A stretch of 64,000 nucleotides of DNA. It comes from UBA4417 sp031550085 (GTDB taxonomy: Bacteria > Bacteroidota > Bacteroidia > Bacteroidales > UBA4417). The notes beneath the pieces are model-generated. The model was not told where the DNA came from and did no database searches. It saw nothing but the letters and a program-made list of their open reading frames with translations. Both the position numbers and the translations under genes were made by a program. The stretch is taken from the NCBI GenBank assembly GCA_031550085.1, contig JAVBOY010000014.1, forward strand, positions 1 through 64,000. Reading direction: 5' to 3'. The stretch's first letter is position 1. The number at the start of each line of letters is the position of its first letter. Below are positions 16,285 to 22,987 of this stretch, piece by piece.

Positions 16285-16893
16285 ATGAAAAAAATATTTT
16301 TAACTTTTATGATGTCAATTGGTTTTTGTGCCCTGGCTATGGCGCAAGACCGCGGAGGCACCATGTTTAATATTGCGTGGGATGTGAACGTTCCGGTCGG
16401 TGACAATTTTATCAATGCCACAAGTTGGTATGGCGGGAAAGTGGAATTCCGCCAATTTGTAAAAGAAAATGTCTCGGTAGGGCTTGAAGTCAACTGGTCC
16501 TCGCTTTACGAATACAAACCCCGGAAAACGTACCCTATTACCAATGGGGACGTTACAACCGATGCTTACAAATACCTGTATATGCTTCCGATTAATGTAA
16601 ACGCGCATTATTATTTCGGAAACAACCCGATCATCCGTCCCTATGCGGGTGTCGGAATCGGGGCGACTTACAGCCAGCAGGATATTTTCTTCAGCGACTG
16701 GGAACTTTACGACGACAACTGGGGCTTTTTAATCCGTCCTGAAATCGGCGCCATCATCAAGTTTACAGAAAGATCGCAGGTAGGACTCCTGGTAGGTGTC
16801 CGGTACAATTATTCGACCAACAAACAAACAGATTTTAACATGAATGGAATCAATACATTGAGCTTCCAGCTCGGTGTATCGTTTATGAGGTAG
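16285..16893 (+). CDS. Small outer membrane beta-barrel protein
   Basis: The 202-residue protein starts with MKKIFLTFMMSIGFCALAMA-Q, a clear signal peptide. Alternating strands follow (MFNIAWDVNVPVGDNF, VEFRQFVKENVSVGLEVNW, NVNAHYYFGNNPIIRPYAGV, SQVGLLVGVRYNYS). It closes with NTLSFQLGVSFMR, a typical C-terminal barrel strand. It belongs to the OmpW/porin-like outer membrane beta-barrel group. It is probably co-transcribed with the DUF4136 lipoprotein and is followed by a terminator. Confidence 0.8.
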   Translation: MKKIFLTFMMSIGFCALAMAQDRGGTMFNIAWDVNVPVGDNFINATSWYGGKVEFRQFVKENVSVGLEVNWSSLYEYKPRKTYPITNGDVTTDAYKYLYMLPINVNAHYYFGNNPIIRPYAGVGIGATYSQQDIFFSDWELYDDNWGFLIRPEIGAIIKFTERSQVGLLVGVRYNYSTNKQTDFNMNGINTLSFQLGVSFMR

Positions 16894-16933
16894 ATTGCAG
16901 TTTTTCTTTGTTTTTGTTTTTTTTGTGGTAGAG

Positions 16934-16960
16934 CTGCTCCGTTTTTGCGGAGCAGTTCTT
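16934..16960 (+). terminator. Terminator between convergent barrel and rnfA genes
   Basis: An 8-bp stem, CTGCTCCG (16934-16941) against CGGAGCAG (16948-16955), has a TTTTTG loop and a T-rich tail on the plus strand. The A-rich sequence on the other side is weaker for the minus strand, so it may serve mainly the plus-strand gene. Confidence 0.75.
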
Positions 16961-17539
16961 TTATTTTACCAACCCAGAAAAGCCCATAAACGCCAGGGAT
17001 AACAATCCGGCGGTTACCAGCGAAATGGGAAATCCGCGCATGGCCTTGGGGATGTTGCCGTTCAGCTCCATTTGTTCGCGCATGCCGGCCAGTACCACCA
17101 GCGCCAATGTAAACCCAATCGCCGTAGCGGCGGCATACACCACACTCGATACCAGATTATACTCTTTTTGTACGGCCAGAATGGCAATTCCCAGCACGGC
17201 GCAGTTCGTGGTGATTAAGGGAAGAAAAATTCCCAACGCCTGGTATAAGGATTGCGCTACTTTTTTCAGGATGATCTCCACCATTTGAACCAAAGCGGCA
17301 ATGACAAAGATAAAGGTGATGGTTTGCATAAACTCGATATGCAGGGGCACCAGCACCAAATGCTGGATCAGATAGGTAACCAGGTTGGCCAGCACCATCA
17401 CAAAAATCACGGCAACGCCCATACCCAGTGAAGTATTTACCTTGCTGGAAACGCCCAAAAAGGGACAGATTCCCAAAAACTGCACCAACACAACATTGTT
17501 GATAAACAGGGCTAAGATGACAATTTTGATCAGGTCCAT
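16961..17539 (-). CDS. rnfA: Rnf complex membrane subunit RnfA
   Basis: The 192-residue integral membrane protein has about six membrane helices and the conserved openings LFINNVVLVQFLGICPFLGV and ITTNCAVLGIAILAVQKEY. The latter includes the membrane-embedded cysteine region (TNCAVLG) linked to the intramembrane iron-sulfur centre of Rnf/Nqr. With RnfE it forms the symmetric membrane pair that relays electrons across the membrane. It is the last gene of the rnfBCDGE-A order, 86 bp after rnfE. Confidence 0.93.
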   Translation of the reverse strand: MDLIKIVILALFINNVVLVQFLGICPFLGVSSKVNTSLGMGVAVIFVMVLANLVTYLIQHLVLVPLHIEFMQTITFIFVIAALVQMVEIILKKVAQSLYQALGIFLPLITTNCAVLGIAILAVQKEYNLVSSVVYAAATAIGFTLALVVLAGMREQMELNGNIPKAMRGFPISLVTAGLLSLAFMGFSGLVK

Positions 17540-17625
17540 TTCAGTTTCATTAGTGAAGCGTGTGCTGTGAAAAACTCACCGGGCACGCTGTTTTAAAAAT
17601 TATCCGCATCCTTTCTCTTTCCTTC

Positions 17626-18222
17626 TCAAAGCCGGTTTTTTTGCTTGATGCGGTTCATCGCGGCAATCAAATAGCCGAGGGTAAGGAAGGCGCCCGGAGG
17701 CAATACAAACAGCAGCATGGTTTTGGCGCCGGAGGCAAGCACCGGAAAGCCGAACAGGGTTCCGTTGCCGAGTATTTCGCGGATGCTTCCCATTAAGGTC
17801 AGTGCCAGCGTAAACCCGATGCCCATTCCCAAGCCGTCGAGCAGGGAGGAAAACACGCTGTTTTTTTGGGCAAATGCCTCTGCCCGTCCCAGAATAATGC
17901 AATTGACCACAATAAGCGGAATGAAAATACCCAGCGCCGTGTACAAATCGGGTACATAGGCTTTCATCAGCAAATCGACCATGCTGACAAAGGAAGCAAT
18001 GACGACAATGAAAGCGGCAATGCGTACCTTGTCGGGGATAAAGTTTTTGAGCGCCGAAATCAAAACGTTTGAGGAAAGCAATACAAACGTCGTGGCGGCG
18101 CCCATCCCCAAACCGTTGATAGCCGAGGTGGTCACTGCCAGCGTGGGACAGGTTCCCAACACCAGCACCAAAGCCGGATTTTCTTTCCAAAGCCCGTTTG
18201 TAAAATGCTTGAAAACGCTCAT
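17626..18222 (-). CDS. rnfE: Rnf complex membrane subunit RnfE
   Basis: The ATG at 18220-18222 (MSVFKHFTNGLWKENPALVL) is the family start and lies 5 bp downstream of rnfG; a longer frame overlapping rnfG is not needed. The 198-residue product has about six membrane helices and the paired motifs LVLGTCPTLAVTTSAINGLG and IPLIVVNCIILGRAEAFA, with the conserved Cys residues. It is the paralogue and partner of RnfA in the electron-relaying membrane core. Confidence 0.93.
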   Translation of the reverse strand: MSVFKHFTNGLWKENPALVLVLGTCPTLAVTTSAINGLGMGAATTFVLLSSNVLISALKNFIPDKVRIAAFIVVIASFVSMVDLLMKAYVPDLYTALGIFIPLIVVNCIILGRAEAFAQKNSVFSSLLDGLGMGIGFTLALTLMGSIREILGNGTLFGFPVLASGAKTMLLFVLPPGAFLTLGYLIAAMNRIKQKNRL

Positions 18223-18227
18223 GGTCT

Positions 18228-18809
18228 TTATTTTTTCTTTAAAATCGATTTCATGTAAACGCTGTACGCTTTTTGGACGCCGTCGCAAAAAGCGCGGGAC
18301 GAAATGGTAGCCGCCGAGATGGCATCAAGGGTGCCGCCGTCTTTTTTTACTTTCACCACCTGGCCGGGCAGCACGTTGATATCTAAGTTTTTGAACTGGT
18401 CTTTGAAGGGAGCTTCATTCATCTTGCTGCCCAATCCCGGAGTTTCATTGTGTTGCGACACCGCCACGTTGTATATTTTCCCGTTCGGCAAAAAGCCGAC
18501 CAGCAAATCGATACGTCCCGAATAGCCTTTTTCTGTGTACGTTTTGGCGATCCAACCCACCAGGTTGCCTTTGTGGGTGGCTTTGTAAAAAGTCAGTCCT
18601 TCCAGCTCCTTCGATTCTGCCGCCGGATTGTTGTCAAAGGCAGGCAACAGGGGTTTAAAGGTTTGGGTCGACGCGCTTTTTTCTTTTTGCGCCTGCGCAA
18701 TAGGGTCTTTGGTCAGGTTGTAAACAAAGCCCAACGCGGCCGACATTCCGACGGAAATAAACAGCAGGCTGAGTACCATGTTTTTCAGGGAACTTTCCAG
18801 TTTTTTCAT
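18228..18809 (-). CDS. rnfG: Rnf complex flavoprotein RnfG
   Basis: The 193-residue protein has one N-terminal membrane helix (NMVLSLLFISVGMSAALGFV) and a periplasmic FMN-binding domain (GWIAKTYTEKGYSGRIDLLV, HNETPGLGSKMNE). The flavinylation site is DAISAATISS, with Thr168 as the expected FMN acceptor; the usual Gly of the (S/T)GAT motif is Ala here. Its ATG overlaps the stop of rnfD by ATGA, implying translational coupling. Confidence 0.92.
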   Translation of the reverse strand: MKKLESSLKNMVLSLLFISVGMSAALGFVYNLTKDPIAQAQKEKSASTQTFKPLLPAFDNNPAAESKELEGLTFYKATHKGNLVGWIAKTYTEKGYSGRIDLLVGFLPNGKIYNVAVSQHNETPGLGSKMNEAPFKDQFKNLDINVLPGQVVKVKKDGGTLDAISAATISSRAFCDGVQKAYSVYMKSILKKK

Positions 18810-19819
18810 GCTTGTATTTTTATTTTATTTGTATTCAACGTCCTGGATCCGAACCTTTCCGGTTTGCAATACTTATTGATTAACGGAGTAGCGGCATTCA
18901 TCAGCAAAATAGCAAAAGAAACGCCTTCGGGGTAAGCGCCCCAAACACGGATCAAAACCGTAATCACACCGCAACCGAAGCCGTAAATCAACATTCCTTT
19001 GCCGGTCATGGGCGAAGTGGTCAGGTCGGTCGCCATAAAAAAGGCGCCCAAAATCAGGCCTCCGGTCAATAAATGAAAAAGCGGATTGATATAAAGGGCG
19101 GGATTTACCAGCCATAAAATTCCCGTAAAAACAGCAACCGTTCCCAAATAAGCGACGGGAATGTGCCAGGTAATAATTTTCCGGACGAACAAGAGCAAGG
19201 CGCCCAGCAACAAAGCCACCGCCGATATTTCACCCAGGGAGCCGCCGATATGGCCTAAAAACAGATTGGCATTATCGGGCAAGGCATTCGAAATTCGTAA
19301 CAGCGATTCGCCTTGTTTCAGCCCATCGCGTAAAATTCCCAACGGAGTGGCCCCGGTCAAGGCATCCGAATGAAAATTGCCTCCGGGCACAGGCCAGGAT
19401 GTCATGTCGTTGGGGAAGGATATCAATAAAAAGACACGTCCTACCAGAGCGGGGTTGAACAGGTTCTTCCCCAGTCCGCCGTACGAAGCCTTTGCCACGC
19501 CGATGGCGACCAAACTTCCCAGCACCATTATCCACCAGGGCAGGCCGCTCGGCACATTAAACGCCAGCAAAATGCCCGTAATCACCGCCGAACCGTCGTG
19601 GAGCGACGGTTGGGTTTTCAATAAAAATTTCGTCAGCAGATATTCAACGGCACAACAGGAAACCACAGCAATCATTGTCAGCAGTAGGGCGCTCCATCCG
19701 AAAAAATAAAAGGAAGCCAGCAAAGCGGGCGTCAATGCCAACACCACCGTCCACATGATTTTGGGAACGGATTGGTTGTTGTGAATGTGCGGCGAACCGG
19801 ATACGGTAAATAGGGCCAT
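18806..19819 (-). CDS. rnfD: Rnf complex membrane flavoprotein RnfD
   Basis: The 337-residue polytopic membrane protein has the conserved VSGSPHIHNNQSV start and the covalent FMN attachment motif DALTGATPLG (Thr158). NPALVGRVFLLISFP and MATDLTTSPMTGKGMLIYG are further conserved segments. It carries a flavin near the periplasmic face and contributes to ion translocation. It starts 18 bp after the rnfC stop and overlaps rnfG by 4 bp. Confidence 0.93.
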   Translation of the reverse strand: MALFTVSGSPHIHNNQSVPKIMWTVVLALTPALLASFYFFGWSALLLTMIAVVSCCAVEYLLTKFLLKTQPSLHDGSAVITGILLAFNVPSGLPWWIMVLGSLVAIGVAKASYGGLGKNLFNPALVGRVFLLISFPNDMTSWPVPGGNFHSDALTGATPLGILRDGLKQGESLLRISNALPDNANLFLGHIGGSLGEISAVALLLGALLLFVRKIITWHIPVAYLGTVAVFTGILWLVNPALYINPLFHLLTGGLILGAFFMATDLTTSPMTGKGMLIYGFGCGVITVLIRVWGAYPEGVSFAILLMNAATPLINKYCKPERFGSRTLNTNKIKIQA

Positions 19820-19837
19820 GTTTCTTTGGTTGTTTAC

Positions 19838-21172
19838 TTATTTTATTCCTCTCGAACGAATGAGTTGTCCGACATTGTTTTTCCCCAGGCGGATGGAATC
19901 GAGCAGTTGCCTTCCCGACGGGCAGGTATACTGGCAACAACCGCATTCCATGCAGTCCATGATATGGTTTTGTTCGGCAGCTTCCCAGGTTTTGTTGGCA
20001 ACCAGGCGCTCGAACAAATAAGGTTCCAGCCGCATGGGACAAACCGACACACAGCGGCCGCAACGGATGCAATTGACTTCGGGTACCCGCTTTGCTTCCT
20101 TGCCCGAAAGGACCAGGATGGCAGATGCGCCTTTGGTCACCGGAGCATCCAAAGTGGTCATGGCTTTCCCCATCATCGGCCCGCCTCTCACAATTTTCAA
20201 ATCGCCTTCCGGCAAAGGACCCACGTGCGAAAGGATTTCCGAATAGGAGGTTCCCAAGCGAACCACATAATTCACCTGTTTGGAAAGTCCTTTCCCGGTA
20301 ACGGTGACCATGGATTCAAAGAGGGGTTTGTTTTTCTGAACGGCTTCGTAAACAGCAAAGGCCGTACCTACGTTGTTTACGACACAACCGACATCCACCG
20401 GCAATTTTCCCGGAGGCACCGCCCGCCCGGTCATGGCTTTAATCAGCATTTTTTCGGCTCCTTGCGGATAACGCGTTTTCAGCGGGATCACTTCAAGGTT
20501 CGTTTCGTTTCCGATGGCTTTCCGCAATGCGGAAATGCAATCCGGCTTGTTGTTCTCAACTCCGAAAACGGCACGCTTCGCCCCGCAGGCTTTCATCAGG
20601 ATGCGGGCGCCCACCACCAGTTCGGCTGTTTTTTCAAGTAGTAAACGGTGGTCGCTAGTTAAATAAGGTTCGCATTCGGCGGCATTGACAAGCAAATAGT
20701 CTGCCCGTTTTCCTTCGGGAACGGAAAGCTTGACATGGGTCGGAAAACAGGCGCCGCCCAATCCCACAATGCCCATTTGTTTTATTTTGGCAAGAAGCTC
20801 TTGTTGTGAAAAGGGAATCTGGCTTATCAACGTTTCGCTCCGGTCAATCGCCGGGTCCCATTGGTCGCCCTGCACATCGATAAAAATGGCCTTCCGGCGG
20901 TAGCCGTTAAAGTCCAGGTGATCGTCAATGTGCGTCACGGTTCCCGAAATCGGCGAATGCAAGTGGGCCGAAATCAGGGACTCACCTTGGGCGATTAACT
21001 GGCCGGCAAGCACCTGCGATCCCTTCTCCACTAGGGGACGCGCGGGAGCGCCCAAACTTTGTCCCAAAAACAAAACCACTTTGGCGGGCACCGGAAAGCG
21101 CTCCAACGGAACTTGGGCCGTCAACTTGTTTTCTTCAGGATGGATTCCGCCTCGATGGAAGGTTTTAAGCAT
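19838..21172 (-). CDS. rnfC: Rnf complex NADH-side subunit RnfC
   Basis: The 444-residue protein starts MLKTFHRGGIHPEENK, the RnfC hallmark. It contains the flavin/NADH region (MGIVGLGGACFPTHVK, YLLVNAAECEPYLTSDHRLL) and ends with two 4Fe-4S motifs, CIRCGRCVSVCP (368-379) and CMECGCCQYTCP (407-418). It exchanges electrons with NAD at the cytoplasmic face. The ATG is preceded by a 505-bp repeat island that separates it from rnfB, unlike the tight spacing of the downstream genes. Confidence 0.95.
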   Translation of the reverse strand: MLKTFHRGGIHPEENKLTAQVPLERFPVPAKVVLFLGQSLGAPARPLVEKGSQVLAGQLIAQGESLISAHLHSPISGTVTHIDDHLDFNGYRRKAIFIDVQGDQWDPAIDRSETLISQIPFSQQELLAKIKQMGIVGLGGACFPTHVKLSVPEGKRADYLLVNAAECEPYLTSDHRLLLEKTAELVVGARILMKACGAKRAVFGVENNKPDCISALRKAIGNETNLEVIPLKTRYPQGAEKMLIKAMTGRAVPPGKLPVDVGCVVNNVGTAFAVYEAVQKNKPLFESMVTVTGKGLSKQVNYVVRLGTSYSEILSHVGPLPEGDLKIVRGGPMMGKAMTTLDAPVTKGASAILVLSGKEAKRVPEVNCIRCGRCVSVCPMRLEPYLFERLVANKTWEAAEQNHIMDCMECGCCQYTCPSGRQLLDSIRLGKNNVGQLIRSRGIK

Positions 21173-21179
21173 GGTTTAT

Positions 21180-21677
21180 GGATAAATGTTTAATTGTTGA
21201 ACTGTTGAGGTGTTGAATTGTTTATTTGGGAACGGTGAAGGGTGAAATGCTTGTTTAATCGTTGAATTGTTGAATTGTTGAACTGTTGAATCGTTGAGTT
21301 GTTTATTTGTGAATGGTGAACCGTAAAGGGTGAAATGGCTGTTTAATTGTTGAACTGTTGAATTGTTTATTTGGGAAATCGGGGAAGTCGGGAGGTGTTG
21401 CTCTTGATTTTAATTCAATATGATAATTAAATCTAATAATATACTATTTTAATCGCATAGGGTAAAATGGCTGTTTAATTGTTTATTTGTTGAACTGTTT
21501 AATTGTGAAGCGTGAACAGTGAAGCGTGAACAGTGAAACGTGAACTGGTTCAAGGCGAATGGTAAACTTGTTACCCGTAAATCTGTTAATGAATCATTTT
21601 CAATTCTCAATTTTCAATTAATGAAATCCTTTCTGCAATTAATTTATTCGTCACACGTTACCCGTCATTTTCAATTT
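21180..21677. repeat. Mosaic heptad-repeat island 3, inside the rnf operon
   Basis: The island fills the gap between rnfB and rnfC. It contains TTGAACTG/TTGAATTG octamers and GTGAACG/GTGAAGG heptads in three rounds (about 21190-21270, 21270-21350 and 21480-21545). A conserved run TTGCTCTTGATTTTAATTCA precedes the 40-bp core (21424-21463). TTTTCAA/TTCTCAA heptads, an AATGAAATCCTTTCTGCAA string shared with island 1, and TCACACG/TTACCCG heptads follow. The TTTCAAT tract continues into the rnfB coding region, where it encodes the last residues. Confidence 0.88.
21424..21463 (+). repeat. 40-bp conserved island core, copy 2
   Basis: Begins TAATTAAATCTAATAATAT and ends TTTTAATCGCATAGGGT. The preceding 45 bp are also closely similar to the flank of the copy at 32950. 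Confidence 0.88.
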
Positions 21678-22493
21678 TCAATTCTCCATTTTCAATTGAA
21701 TAATCGCATGGGTCGGGCAAACGGGCACACAAGCCTGGCAAAGGGTACACTTGCCCGGATCAATAAATGCCAAATGGTTTTCCAATGTAATGGCGTCGGC
21801 TGGGCAGACTTTTACGCAGGCTCCGCAACCGATGCAGGCAACGGAACAGTTCTTCCGGGCGATTCCGCCTTTTTCCTTATTGACGCAACTCACAAAAACA
21901 CGCATTCCGGAAGGACGAAGTTCGATGATTTTGCGGGGGCAGGCTTTTACACAGGCTCCGCAAGCGACACACTTCGAGTCGCTGACTACGGGTAAGCCTG
22001 TTTCGGGATCCAAATGCAAGGCATCGAAACGGCAGCTTTCCACGCAATCTCCGCAGCCCAAACATCCGTAAGCGCAACCGTTTTCACCGGCCATTTGCGA
22101 ATGCGCAAAGGCACAGCTTACAGCGCCTTCAAACCGTAGTTTCCGGGGCGCATTTTGCAAGCTCCCGTTGCAACGCAACACAGCGACCAAAGGTTTGATT
22201 TCCTCCCCGACCAAGCCCATCAGTTCCGAAACGCTGTCCATCACCGTCCGTCCACCCACGGGGCATTGCAGCCCTTCGAGCGTCCCTTTGGTTACAATGT
22301 TTTCGGCAAAGTTCCGGCAACCGGCAAACCCGCATCCGCCACAATTGGCGCCGGGCAGGTGTTCGTTCACCTGATCGATGCGGGGGTCTTCAATGACTTT
22401 GAATTTTTGGGCGACTACGTACAACACTGCCGCTACCAGAATACCCAGGGCGCTTAGGGTTGCAACCGCCGTTAAAATCGATTGAATATCCAT
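21678..22493 (-). CDS. rnfB: Rnf complex iron-sulfur subunit RnfB
   Basis: The ATG at 22491-22493 gives MDIQSILTAVATLSALGILV, the membrane anchor. The 271-residue protein then has the CGGCGFAGC 4Fe-4S domain and four ferredoxin-type motifs: CLGCGDCVESC, CVACGACVKACP, CIGCGACVKVCP and CTLCQACVPVCP. It accepts electrons from reduced ferredoxin and passes them to the membrane core, driving Na+ or H+ export while NAD is reduced. It is the first gene of the cluster, with a -7 box 19 bp upstream. The final residues after THAII, QLKMEN, are encoded by TTTCAAT-type repeat DNA continuous with the downstream island. Confidence 0.95.
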   Translation of the reverse strand: MDIQSILTAVATLSALGILVAAVLYVVAQKFKVIEDPRIDQVNEHLPGANCGGCGFAGCRNFAENIVTKGTLEGLQCPVGGRTVMDSVSELMGLVGEEIKPLVAVLRCNGSLQNAPRKLRFEGAVSCAFAHSQMAGENGCAYGCLGCGDCVESCRFDALHLDPETGLPVVSDSKCVACGACVKACPRKIIELRPSGMRVFVSCVNKEKGGIARKNCSVACIGCGACVKVCPADAITLENHLAFIDPGKCTLCQACVPVCPTHAIIQLKMEN

Positions 22494-22511
22494 CCGGAAA
22501 CTTTTTTTTGA

Positions 22512-22519
22512 CAAAAATA
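22512..22519 (-). promoter_or_regulatory. -7 box upstream of rnfB
   Basis: TATTTTTG on the minus strand matches TAnnTTTG and is 19 bp before the rnfB ATG, implying a very short leader. The -33 element is not clear. Confidence 0.5.
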
Positions 22520-22725
22520 GAAAATCTTAAGGAATATTTCCAGTGCAATCTTACCAAAATTTCTTTCACACGGTTCCCAATAAGAGTAAAATCAAGCATT
22601 CCCGGGAATCCGAAACGAAACGTCCGGTATCCGGCAGCCCGGCCAACCGTTGAGAAATAAAGCGATTTCCTCCCGTTTGCACCCGTATGAAATTAAAAAT
22701 TCGAACGGTCCTTGACGGAAATATC

Positions 22726-22836
22726 AAAAGCCCGGAGACCTTTTTCCAAAAGCTCGAAAGCTTTTCCCTAAGATCTCGGAGACCTTTTCCCCAAGAGTTT
22801 AGAAGGCTTTTTCCAAAAGCCCGGAGGCCTTTTGCC
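22726..22836. repeat. Five tandem 22-23 bp units
   Basis: Units start at 22726, 22748, 22770, 22792 and 22815. Most have the form AAAAGCnCGGAGnCCTTTTTCC with internal dyad (for example AAAAGCT-CGAA-AGCTTTT in unit 2). Unit identity is moderate. The period equals that of the 2375-2489 tract, but the sequence differs. Confidence 0.88.
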
Positions 22837-22987
22837 CTTTTTCTGCAATCCTTCTTTCACAAGCCTTTCCGGAGTAGGATAAGAATGTTATTCTCCTTTT
22901 CCGGACTGGCCGGACCAAAATTCTTTGATCATTAGCGCACCCTATTTTAAACCCAATTTGCTTATTTCAAGGGTGAATTTGGTTATT

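Larger units (their letters stand above)
22494..22987. other. Gap between rnfB and the TonB-linked receptor gene
   Basis: The gap contains the rnfB -7 box and the minisatellite at 22726-22836. The remaining sequence has no supported gene. Confidence 0.5.

Noticed and set aside
19826..20641. A 271-codon open frame opposite rnfC
   Set aside because: Antisense to an intact rnfC with all motifs; no ribosome-binding site or family resemblance.
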